Positions 1 through 7,640 of a stretch of DNA of 64,000 bases are shown here, piece by piece. The stretch covers positions 1-64,000 of the forward strand of contig NZ_NFLF01000020.1 in assembly GCF_002160765.1 (NCBI RefSeq), in the 5' to 3' direction. Made by a program: the position numbers and the translations under genes. Source of the DNA: Lachnoclostridium sp. An138 (GTDB lineage Bacteria; Bacillota; Clostridia; Lachnospirales; Lachnospiraceae). The notes beneath the pieces were generated by a model. It was not told where the DNA came from. It was given only the letters and a program-made list of their open reading frames with translations, and searched no databases. The first letter of the stretch is position 1. The number at the start of each line of letters is the position of its first letter.

Positions 1-1
1 C

Positions 2-112
2 ATGGATCGTATTTCTTACGATTCATATAAGATTAACATTGAGAGCATCGATCCATCGAAAGACCTTTCCATGAGAGAGGTCTATGGTCTGGATCCTGCT
101 CAAGCTGAGTAA
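2..112 (+). CDS. C-terminal end of an unrecognised gene (5' cut by window edge)
   Basis: The first 111 bases are open in one frame and end in TAA at 110-112, giving about 36 residues ending in GLDPAQAE. The reading frame is still open at the left edge, so this is probably the tail of a longer protein. The hairpin-rich DNA that follows is typical of a mobile-element end, so a transposase tail is possible, but I do not recognise the family. It could also be a chance open frame. Confidence 0.35.
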   Translation: MDRISYDSYKINIESIDPSKDLSMREVYGLDPAQAE

Positions 113-601
113 CTATCAACCGTGGCTCCGTTAGTCCGGACAGGTGGCTCACGCCACACCGGACTGGCGGCTCCGCCGCACCGTAATATTCACCCTGCCG
201 GTCATGACAGTATTGTCTGCTGTGAAACAGAACACATCGACCATATCCAACCTCATGATAATTTCCCAGCTCAATCATTTCACTTTCGTTTCGGCTCTGC
301 TGCTCCCTGCTGTCCTACGCTTAAGCCTGGCGTTACCGCTTCGGTTCCAAGGACTCGGTACAGGCGGTTGGCTAGACCTTACCTGATAGGATTTTCCTAC
401 AGTATTGTTATCAGCTTACCAGGGCTTGCAGAGTTTCCTCCGCTTGCCAGGGGAAATCAGCTAGGCTGATTTCACAGCTCGCACCTGATTATTATCATAC
501 CTCAACTTTTAACCTTTGCAAATAAATATTGAAACAAAACTTATTCTCTGAATTTCTTCTTTCTGCCCCTTTTCCTATTTCCTCTTCAACAGGAATAAAA
601 T
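113..601. other. Gene-free, hairpin-rich stretch downstream of the truncated gene
   Basis: No convincing gene is seen. The DNA contains several inverted repeats: one near 135-163 (GTCCGGA...CCGGAC with an inner GGTGGC/GCCAC), a GGCGG/CCGCC pair near 167-177, and a perfect AATCAGC/GCTGATT stem near 453-470. Open frames here lack recognisable protein features. The layout fits the trailing end of an insertion element, which is an inference. Confidence 0.35.
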
Positions 602-648
602 TACAGAGATACCGCCCGCAACATCCTTTAGGCGATATCTCTGCGTAA
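602..648. terminator. Stem-loop between the left-edge DNA and the SecB-like module
   Basis: CAGAGATACCGCC pairs with GGCGATATCTCTG across a short loop. T-rich tracts follow on the + side, and a shorter TAATTTT follows on the minus side. It could end the leftward SecB operon, whose last stop codon is at 797, or rightward transcription from the left edge. Confidence 0.5.
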
Positions 649-796
649 AATTTCTTTTTATTATTACATTTTATAGTGTTTCCTCTTCGATTTTCCCGAA
701 AGCAGTCTTAATTTCTTTTTCAGTCCTCCAGCGAGAAATACTCCGAAATTCTTCCTGTACTTTTGAGCAATGTCGTGTTGAGTTTGATAAATTCAT

Positions 797-1192
797 TTAC
801 TTTTTATGTGTAAAGTTAATAAATGGTATGTTATACGCACCAAATGGCGATGCTGCTGTAATTTGAGTTACAATCGGCCTGACATATGACAAAAGCAATG
901 AAGGCGCATTTTGATTTAATAACTTATTTACCAGGGCTTCCTCCATTTCTTCTCCCCATCTAAATCTTGCAGCTTCCAAAGCAGTAATAAAAAATGGCAT
1001 TTCAGAACTCTTTTCACCAAGTTCAATCTTGAGAGTTACCTCTGCTTCATTTCTGCTTTCATTCCTATTTACAGATACAGACATATTAATCTGAATTTGT
1101 ACTTCTTTATTTTCTTTGCTGTTAAATCCCTCATTCAATCCAAATTCTAACCCGGTTAAAGCCGGGTTGGTAAACTGAAACATACTTTCCAT
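797..1192 (-). CDS. SecB-like chaperone
   Basis: This 131-aa protein resembles the SecB export-chaperone fold. It has an N-terminal FQFTNPALTGLEF segment, an alternating beta-strand segment, MPFFITALEAARF, and the C-terminal signature LLLSYVRPIVTQIT...PFINF. That matches the conserved fPYxRexisdlt...lpPiNF end of SecB proteins. Housekeeping SecB is normally absent from Firmicutes. Solitary SecB-like proteins in such genomes often serve toxin-antitoxin-chaperone (TAC) modules, where they protect an unstable antitoxin. It is the last gene of a leftward trio, 10 bp after the 127-aa gene. The family call is fairly firm; the TAC role is inferred from gene order. Confidence 0.75.
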   Translation of the reverse strand: MESMFQFTNPALTGLEFGLNEGFNSKENKEVQIQINMSVSVNRNESRNEAEVTLKIELGEKSSEMPFFITALEAARFRWGEEMEEALVNKLLNQNAPSLLLSYVRPIVTQITAASPFGAYNIPFINFTHKK

Positions 1193-1202
1193 ATCAACCT
1201 CA

Positions 1203-1586
1203 CTAAGCAGCTATTTGCGCTATTTCATTTGTATTGCAGGATGTAAATTCTGTCTTTGAAGCAGGAACAAACATTTGCGTAACCATCTGGGGTAAGGAAC
1301 TCTCACTTACAGAGCAAAAGTCATTTGTTTGCACTTTAACAGACACCGTAACTGTGACACTCACCCGTTCTTCCCTTAACTCCTCCTTTAAAAACGACAA
1401 ATCCAAATCAGCAGCATCTCCTATGAAACCATCTTGCGTGCTTTTTACATTCACTTGCTCGCTTCTTCTTGCTCGTATAACTTCACGTTCTCTGATTTCT
1501 TCAACAGATGGACAAAAAAATGAGTGTACAAAGCTCGCAGCATCTTCGCCTGTCAAATGCAAAGTTCCAATTCTGCCATTTCTCAT
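1203..1586 (-). CDS. Hypothetical protein, possible chaperone-dependent antitoxin
   Basis: A 127-aa protein I do not recognise. It starts with a basic stretch, has a charged middle (EEIREREVIRARRSEQ) and a beta-rich segment of alternating valines (RVSVTVTVSVKVQ). It ends in a hydrophobic tail (LPQMVTQMF...). It lies between a GNAT-like gene (18-bp gap upstream) and a SecB-like gene (10-bp gap downstream), the position an antitoxin holds in TAC modules. A hydrophobic C-terminal extension is what a SecB-type chaperone would bind in that model. No ribbon-helix-helix or HTH motif is obvious. A 46-bp degraded copy of part of this gene lies at about 14832-14877. Confidence 0.6.
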   Translation of the reverse strand: MRNGRIGTLHLTGEDAASFVHSFFCPSVEEIREREVIRARRSEQVNVKSTQDGFIGDAADLDLSFLKEELREERVSVTVTVSVKVQTNDFCSVSESSLPQMVTQMFVPASKTEFTSCNTNEIAQIAA

Positions 1587-1603
1587 AATCTACCTCCTTT
1601 ATA

Positions 1604-1981
1604 TTAAGCCTTCATACATTTCTTCAATATAAGCCTGTAATTCTTCTGGATGTCTAATGCAGCTGTCCCAATTTTCCTTTTTTGATATTTCTTTTTTATT
1701 GCAATAAATCTGATGTGAATTGCTGACAACATGTTTTCCTTTACACCCGTATCTATATCTGATATATCGTCAGGAAAATACTCCAGTTCAACATCTCTAA
1801 ATAAAAATTGTATATACCCCAAGGTCTTTCCTTCACCAATAATGCAATATGTATACGCATGTTGCGCAAGTGAAGGGTAATAAGAATCCTTCACATACTC
1901 ATTAATTGATTCTATACCACAATCAAAATCATCATTCGCGACTGTATCTTTTGTTACTTTTTTAAAATCCAGTTTCGCCAT
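1604..1981 (-). CDS. GNAT-family acetyltransferase-like protein, apparently C-terminally truncated
   Basis: This 125-aa product begins like GNAT toxins of the TacT/AtaT type (FDCGIESINEYV). It continues through the acetyl-CoA-binding core strand and loop (HIRFIAIKKKYQKRKIGTAAL, about residues 88-108). After that only about 17 residues remain, where this family normally has 50 or more, including the substrate-facing C-terminal half. In the -1 frame the same DNA reads a natural-looking tail ending EEMYEGLI just before TAA at about 1605-1607. A frameshift or recombination junction near 1675 is therefore possible. It is the first gene of the trio with the 127-aa and SecB-like genes and would be the toxin of a TAC-like module. 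Activity is doubtful if the truncation is real. Confidence 0.6.
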   Translation of the reverse strand: MAKLDFKKVTKDTVANDDFDCGIESINEYVKDSYYPSLAQHAYTYCIIGEGKTLGYIQFLFRDVELEYFPDDISDIDTGVKENMLSAIHIRFIAIKKKYQKRKIGTAALDIQKNYRLILKKCMKA

Positions 1982-2206
1982 GCTTCATCTCATTCTTTAT
2001 AATATATTACGAACCCATATAAATATTTACCATATTATCTCTTTTATCTATGTTCGTCTTATCTTTCTCTAATCCTGTACCAATCATTATTTGAAATTAT
2101 TATAGCATAGTTCGATTGCTGTTGAAATAACAGCCTGGCAGATTTAATATATAAATTTTATTATTGCCATAAATCTACCGCCCTTATACACAAGTCCGGC
2201 ATTCTA

Positions 2207-3814
2207 TTATTTTACCGTATATAACATTTGATAAAGACTATATACCTGTCCGTAATATGTCAGCACATACTCCTGTGCCATTTTCTCATATTTAAGCTGA
2301 TTCTTTTCTTTTATCTTTCCAAAGGGATTCTCTTCCTTTTTTGTTTTAAAATCATCCCAAAACTCGCGGAATGCCTGCTGTCTTTCGCCTGATAGCTCCT
2401 GTTCCATCCAAGTGTTTATCTGCTCTTCTGTCTTTCCGCTGTCCTGAATCATTCGTTTAATGATTTCGACAGGATTATTAGACACAAAATAGTCCACTTT
2501 CATCTTTGGAAAGAGGGATTGCCCTTCGAGCATCTTCTGGATTTTTTCCATATCGCCTGCAGTTTTGACAATACAGCTATAATCATCCAGCAGAATCTCC
2601 AGTTGTTTTAAAAAATGGAATTTTGCCAAAATGTTTACGCTTTTCTCTCGTTTCTCAATCTCCAATTCATCGCACAGACAAATATAATTAAGCTTGCGGT
2701 TCTGAATCATAGTCACTTTTTCATAACTCTGCCCACATTTACACTGGTAGAACCCATTCTTTTCCTTTATCAGCCTGCCGCACTGCCCACATTGCAGAAA
2801 ATTATGCTTTTCATTTATAAGAATCTTAAAACGGTTCCACTCCTGCATGTCATCACAGAGTCTTACCATATAAGAAACCGGATCTGTCAGATACACCATC
2901 CGCATTCCCTCAGGAAACCGATCTGTATGGTGATAAATAGCTACTGCCGTCATCTCAATAATGCACCTTTCTTCCGGTTCGAGAAAATAAATCTTCCCAT
3001 TGTGATAAAAGTGCATAAGCAGGCTTAAAGCCGACAATACCCCATGATCATCTACCGCATATTTCTCCTGAATCTTTTTTGCATCCACATAACGGAACAG
3101 CCAGCTGTCTAAAAGACTGGACTTGATATCTGCAAATTCTGCCTTTACCGTCGGACACAAAATTTTCAGGTACGGCGGATACTCTGTCATCTGTTTTGCG
3201 GAACGCAGATAATAAGCCAGTGGATATCCTATATCATGCAGCAGGGAAGAAACCATAAATATTTTATAGCACAACTCCTCCAGTTTCTTTAGCACTTCTT
3301 TTTCTTCCGCTTTCTTCAAAAGACATCTCGCTTCACGCGCTAAACGCCGGGTAATCGGACTCTGCTCCTGATAAATTTTCTTTGCCATATCTGGGAGATA
3401 TCCGCATTCCAGCAGAAGAACTGAGCCCAGATAGGCATTTTTCATCTGATGTTTTGCGTGTTCCCGTATGTTTCTGGAATTGCCTGCCGCGTCATGCTCC
3501 AGAAATATACTGTTTTCAATTTCACCATAGTTATTAATGAAAAGCTCTTCCAGTCCCTTTATTCCTATATATTCATGCAGAAATTTTTCCAGTGTTTCCA
3601 GAAGACAGATCTGTCTTTCCGCATCCTCTTCTCCATATAGCAATTCTTTTGTTCCAATCAGTTTTGAAACATTGCGCTCAGTCAGGCCATATTCCAGCTC
3701 ATCCTGCTTCACCTTCCATCTCTTCAAAAGCTCTGTTTCTTCTCCATAGAGCAGCTGTTCAAAATACTGGTACATCTCCGCATCATTGATCAGAAATTCT
3801 TTGTTTCTTTTCAT
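2207..3814 (-). CDS. HD-domain phosphohydrolase with embedded zinc ribbon (last gene of five-gene operon)
   Basis: A 535-aa protein with a full set of HD-superfamily metal ligands. These are H119/H122 in REHAKHQ, the HD pair at 193-194 (LLHDIGYP), H257 (DDHGVLSAL), H295-296 (AIYHHTD) and D321-322 (LCDDMQEW). Directly after the last aspartate comes a zinc-ribbon-like insertion with C342, C345, C358 and C360. The charged C-terminal third contains no domain I recognise. HD enzymes hydrolyse phosphate esters, for example (d)NTPs, cyclic nucleotides or nucleic-acid ends. The zinc ribbon suggests binding of nucleic acid or a partner. The gene starts 21 bp after the ParA-like gene, so it is very likely co-transcribed and may be the effector of the cassette. 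Confidence 0.75.
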   Translation of the reverse strand: MKRNKEFLINDAEMYQYFEQLLYGEETELLKRWKVKQDELEYGLTERNVSKLIGTKELLYGEEDAERQICLLETLEKFLHEYIGIKGLEELFINNYGEIENSIFLEHDAAGNSRNIREHAKHQMKNAYLGSVLLLECGYLPDMAKKIYQEQSPITRRLAREARCLLKKAEEKEVLKKLEELCYKIFMVSSLLHDIGYPLAYYLRSAKQMTEYPPYLKILCPTVKAEFADIKSSLLDSWLFRYVDAKKIQEKYAVDDHGVLSALSLLMHFYHNGKIYFLEPEERCIIEMTAVAIYHHTDRFPEGMRMVYLTDPVSYMVRLCDDMQEWNRFKILINEKHNFLQCGQCGRLIKEKNGFYQCKCGQSYEKVTMIQNRKLNYICLCDELEIEKREKSVNILAKFHFLKQLEILLDDYSCIVKTAGDMEKIQKMLEGQSLFPKMKVDYFVSNNPVEIIKRMIQDSGKTEEQINTWMEQELSGERQQAFREFWDDFKTKKEENPFGKIKEKNQLKYEKMAQEYVLTYYGQVYSLYQMLYTVK

Positions 3815-3835
3815 ATCACTTTACACCTTTCTCTT

Positions 3836-4729
3836 CTAACCTCTCATCTCCTTGTCTTTCGTCTGGTAAACAGTCTGATAATTCTCATCTGTAAAAATAT
3901 ACCATTCCGGATGATTCTCCACTGCGCATTCACTTCCATAGATACTCTGCTGCGCAAATTCCTGAGAATATTTCCATTTTCTGATTGTGACCCGGCTGTC
4001 ATGGATATTTCTGCATATTTTGCTGACAATATCTTTCCATTTTTCTTCAAGTGTTCCCGGTTCTACCTCGTCCACGTAGCCGGAATAATTTTGCAGATCA
4101 TTAATAACTATATTTATATTTCTATACTCCATGGCAACCGGGATTCCAGACGCAATTCCGTTCAGGCATTGAATGCATTTCTGCATATGGGTAGAATCCA
4201 GCGTTGTGACATACTCCTCATCTACTTCTACCTTTCCCTGCAGCATCAGATAATAACATTCCTGCAGGAGTGCCTGCTCCATACTTGAAAATCCAGGTGC
4301 ACAGTCCAGCACAAGCAAAGTTCCCGGTACTTTTCGTATCTGCTCTTTCATAAACTGGAGTATTTTGTTTTTCAGGAATTCCTCTGCCAGCCTCTGATGA
4401 TTTATAAAATATTCTGTACCAAATACAGATTTATTTTTTAATTCCGGATTCAAGTGGGCGATATAGATGCTCCCTGTTTCATCCCCCAGTTTCAGTTCTA
4501 TTTCTACTGGTTTCCCCGTTTTTTCGAAGCAATTCTCCTCTGTCAAACGACCCTCGCCGAAAAGATAACAGGTCCCCGTTCCCAGTACGTCCAGATCCAT
4601 ATATATCACATTTTCATACTGTCCTTTCTGATAAAAAACATGATTGATACAATACATCAAGGCAAGCGTGGTTTTTCCTGCTCCTCCCTTAAAAGAATTT
4701 ACAAAGATTACTTTGCTCTTTTTGTCCAT
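3836..4729 (-). CDS. ParA/MinD-type deviant Walker ATPase
   Basis: A 297-aa protein with a deviant Walker A motif FKGGAGKTT at about residues 13-21, including the signature lysine before GG. It also has a switch-like DLDVLGTGT segment and a Walker B-like strand LLVLDCAPG. This is the SIMIBI class that dimerises on ATP and positions or recruits partners on DNA or membrane. I chose ATG 4729 because translation from it begins directly with the beta-strand before the P-loop, and it lies 4 bp past the stop of the 968-aa gene. The longer in-frame start at 4903 lies inside that gene. No parB or centromere repeats are adjacent, so plasmid partition is unlikely. The HD gene follows. Confidence 0.8.
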   Translation of the reverse strand: MDKKSKVIFVNSFKGGAGKTTLALMYCINHVFYQKGQYENVIYMDLDVLGTGTCYLFGEGRLTEENCFEKTGKPVEIELKLGDETGSIYIAHLNPELKNKSVFGTEYFINHQRLAEEFLKNKILQFMKEQIRKVPGTLLVLDCAPGFSSMEQALLQECYYLMLQGKVEVDEEYVTTLDSTHMQKCIQCLNGIASGIPVAMEYRNINIVINDLQNYSGYVDEVEPGTLEEKWKDIVSKICRNIHDSRVTIRKWKYSQEFAQQSIYGSECAVENHPEWYIFTDENYQTVYQTKDKEMRG

Positions 4730-4733
4730 TCCG

Positions 4734-7640
4734 CTATTCCTCTCCGATTTTCTTTTGTATTTCCAGCAGTTTTTGATAAAGTTCCGTTTCCAGAAGTTCC
4801 TCTCCCTGATCGCATCCCAGAATACGATCCAGAAGTTCCACATCATACCTTTCGCGGAATTCCTGAACCGTCCGGCTGTCAATAGCAGCTTTTTTATCTG
4901 CAAAACTAAGAATTTCCTGTATTTTTACTGCCTCCATACAGTCTTCTTCCGGAATGATTTCCCTTTTCAGCTCTGATACGTTCTTTTCATCATAGAATAC
5001 TTCTATATGAGCTCCTTTTCGCAGCCTTCCTGCCATAAGTGCAGCCGGAACACTGCGCGCTCCTTCCACCCACTGATTCATCCACAATTCACTGAAATAT
5101 CTGCCCAGAACATTTTTCTTCCCAAACAGTTCTTCAAACTGCCAGTGAATCCAAGTATCACATTCTTCCTGACCGTCTTCTTCTCCGCTTTCTTCTCTGT
5201 ACAATGTAATGATACAGTGGAATTGTACATCCTTCCAGTATAATTCCATTGTGATATCTTTAATCTCTTCTGAAAGGAAATAAGCAATATTCTCAATATC
5301 CAGAGATGTATCATAAAATTCAGACAAAGAATAGGAAATACTGGCCTTATCATCCAGAGGTAGCTTCCATGTCATATTCTCTTTTGCAAAGTTTATCACT
5401 GTAATATTTTTTCCATTGTATTTCCGTCTGTGAGCTTGAATGTACCGGCTATTGTGAATTTCATTCAAAATATTATCGTTGGAACTGAGCACAACTATAG
5501 TACAGTTCTGTTTTTCTGAAACTGCCTGATTAATATATGCCAGAACCTCGCCATTTATCTCCTGGCTTTTCCAAAACCAGAAACCTTCTTCCCTGCTCCG
5601 CTCCGCATGCTGCAGCGTATCCCATAAAACAGCTATGTCTGACTCGCCATATATATAATAGTGTTCTATCTGTTCCCGGATATTGATTTCCATCAGACGA
5701 TTTCTCAGAGGATTGGCACCTTCTCTGAGCTGCTCCATACGTGATTCGTAGTACAGAACTGAACTGTCCGCAAACACTGTCATATCAGCTTCCGCTATGA
5801 TCGCTCTGACATCATACCCCTTTTCCCCATAAAACTGGTTTCTTCCAAACCGAAAACGAACCTTCTCTTCTGTACCCAGGGTATCCCACATCTGAGAAAG
5901 CTGCTTTTTCAAAAGCTCTTCTTTGGAAGACAGAATCCAGAAATTTACTCTTCCTATATTATATCGATCCATTCGTGACATATGGAGAATTTTTTCCACA
6001 GTCTGCGGCAGTCCGTTAAGATTGCTAATCTCTACCAGCGCAATGGTTATCTCTGTAGCCAGCGGATTCCTGCTGAGATATCCTGTAATTTGCTTTTCTA
6101 TTACTCTGAAATCCAGCGCTGAATAGGTCACCTCTGCCCTGGCATCTGTAAATTCCACCTTTCCTTTATTCCAGACTGTAGTATAGTCAAGGGCATACAG
6201 TCTGTTATTTCCACTTATAAACTCAATTGGAAACTGCATGCTCTGTTTTTTCAGCAACGCATAAAATATTGTCTGTTCCAGGTTTCGAATCTTCTGGTCC
6301 AGTTTCTGCCCGCCTATATATTCATACATCCTTTTCAGACCAGTGTAATATACCACATTGACCGGATGGTAAAAAGGCATTGAAATTTTTGTTTCATCAA
6401 TTTTACAAAAAAGGGTCTCCAGGCGGGATATAATCTCAGAGTTTAGTAATTCCTGACACAGCATCCTTTCTGACAGAATATAAGAAAGCAGTTCAAAATA
6501 CTTTTGCGTATAGGCTTCTGCTTTATTACAAAATCCATGCAGACAAATGGGGGTATACTTTTTCACTTCAGGAAGTGCCTGTTCAAATATTTCTACAAAT
6601 TCAGAAAATTTTTTCTGAAAAAGTTCAATTTTATTCTCCGGCAGATTCATAGCAGCAATCCGCTTTTTCAATTCCTGTATCTGCCTGTGGCGTATATTAT
6701 CTTCCGGAATATTATAGATACTCCAGTTCAATCCTGGTTCTCCTTCTTCTTCCTCCCTTTCTTTCAGCCACAGAGTCTCAATTTCTTCAATTGCTTCCTC
6801 AGACTGTTCCCGCATTTTGTATTCATAAGAGCAGCTATAAATCTCGTCGTCCTCTGCCGTCTCTTCTATGCGGGATAATTCAGCGTTACCATCTCTCGTA
6901 ATCCCCTTCAGAGACTCTTCCACTTTACTGTAAGGAACTTTTTCTATAATCTTTTTTATCTCTCCCTTTGCAAGGCTGCTCTCAATAACCCCTTTCGATT
7001 TTCCCCAGGCTTCTGTTCTTCCGCTCATCAGCGCCCTGGTTAGCTGCCGTTCCACTACATCCTCTTTTGACTTTTTTATCATGCTGCGGATTCTGCCTTT
7101 TGTGAGAAGTCTTCTTTCTTCGCTGTGCCAGATTCCCAAGCTTGACAGATTTCTGTTCAGTTTCTGTACTTTTATCTGCCCTGCGTCAATACAAGAATAA
7201 AGATACCGAAAGAACTCCAGAAAAGAAGCTGGTCCCTCCCGCAGCAAAATATCCAGAAAATCCCGGATATCCCTGCTGATCTCAATTTGAAAGGCATCCT
7301 CAATACATGGCCAGAATATATTTTTGTCCTCTGCACACACGGAATACTCATTAAAATCCTTCAGAGAATCAATTTGCTGCACTCCTTCTCCCGACATCAG
7401 AACAATCCTTTTTATCTCAAAGTCGTTCCGCAGCCTCACTGCTTCGGAGTAATCCTTTTTATTTATGACGATCGTAACGTATTCCTCAGACATGTTATCA
7501 TCTAGGCTGTCCAGAAGCCCTTCTTCCATATCGCAGATAGAAAGAAAAAACTCCTGCCTGCCCTCTGTCAGTTCTTTTATATATCTCTTCAGATAGCGTA
7601 CAAACAGCTGCTGTAGATTTCTTTCCTCCATCCCTGTCAT
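4734..7640 (-). CDS. Large hypothetical protein (968 aa) of the five-gene operon
   Basis: I do not recognise this 968-aa protein. The N-terminal 350 residues are highly charged and helix-rich. The middle has strand-helix alternation, for example ITIALVEISNLNGLP and VNFWILSSKEELLKK, like a Rossmann-type fold without a clear P-loop. A later segment has TIVVLSSNDNILNEI. A phrase near residue 635 (DMTVFADSSVLYYESR) and the overall layout faintly recall the N-terminal part of DptH-type proteins, but no HerA/FtsK ATPase domain follows. Its start overlaps the stop of the 499-codon gene by 4 bp (ATGA), implying translational coupling. ATG 7631 is an alternative start. The ParA-like gene starts 4 bp after its stop. 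It is probably a scaffold or nucleic-acid-binding subunit. Confidence 0.7.
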   Translation of the reverse strand: MTGMEERNLQQLFVRYLKRYIKELTEGRQEFFLSICDMEEGLLDSLDDNMSEEYVTIVINKKDYSEAVRLRNDFEIKRIVLMSGEGVQQIDSLKDFNEYSVCAEDKNIFWPCIEDAFQIEISRDIRDFLDILLREGPASFLEFFRYLYSCIDAGQIKVQKLNRNLSSLGIWHSEERRLLTKGRIRSMIKKSKEDVVERQLTRALMSGRTEAWGKSKGVIESSLAKGEIKKIIEKVPYSKVEESLKGITRDGNAELSRIEETAEDDEIYSCSYEYKMREQSEEAIEEIETLWLKEREEEEGEPGLNWSIYNIPEDNIRHRQIQELKKRIAAMNLPENKIELFQKKFSEFVEIFEQALPEVKKYTPICLHGFCNKAEAYTQKYFELLSYILSERMLCQELLNSEIISRLETLFCKIDETKISMPFYHPVNVVYYTGLKRMYEYIGGQKLDQKIRNLEQTIFYALLKKQSMQFPIEFISGNNRLYALDYTTVWNKGKVEFTDARAEVTYSALDFRVIEKQITGYLSRNPLATEITIALVEISNLNGLPQTVEKILHMSRMDRYNIGRVNFWILSSKEELLKKQLSQMWDTLGTEEKVRFRFGRNQFYGEKGYDVRAIIAEADMTVFADSSVLYYESRMEQLREGANPLRNRLMEINIREQIEHYYIYGESDIAVLWDTLQHAERSREEGFWFWKSQEINGEVLAYINQAVSEKQNCTIVVLSSNDNILNEIHNSRYIQAHRRKYNGKNITVINFAKENMTWKLPLDDKASISYSLSEFYDTSLDIENIAYFLSEEIKDITMELYWKDVQFHCIITLYREESGEEDGQEECDTWIHWQFEELFGKKNVLGRYFSELWMNQWVEGARSVPAALMAGRLRKGAHIEVFYDEKNVSELKREIIPEEDCMEAVKIQEILSFADKKAAIDSRTVQEFRERYDVELLDRILGCDQGEELLETELYQKLLEIQKKIGEE

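Noticed and set aside
122-469. Overlapping open frames on both strands in the left-edge DNA
   Set aside because: Unnatural composition, overlap of several frames, no ribosome binding sites; better explained as hairpin-rich non-coding DNA.
3836-4729. Plasmid or integrated-plasmid partition locus
   Set aside because: No parB, replication gene or iterons nearby; the gene is embedded in the five-gene operon.
4730-4903. Upstream extension of the ParA-like protein
   Set aside because: The extra residues lie inside the 968-aa gene and do not look like protein; the P-loop strand starts right after ATG 4729.
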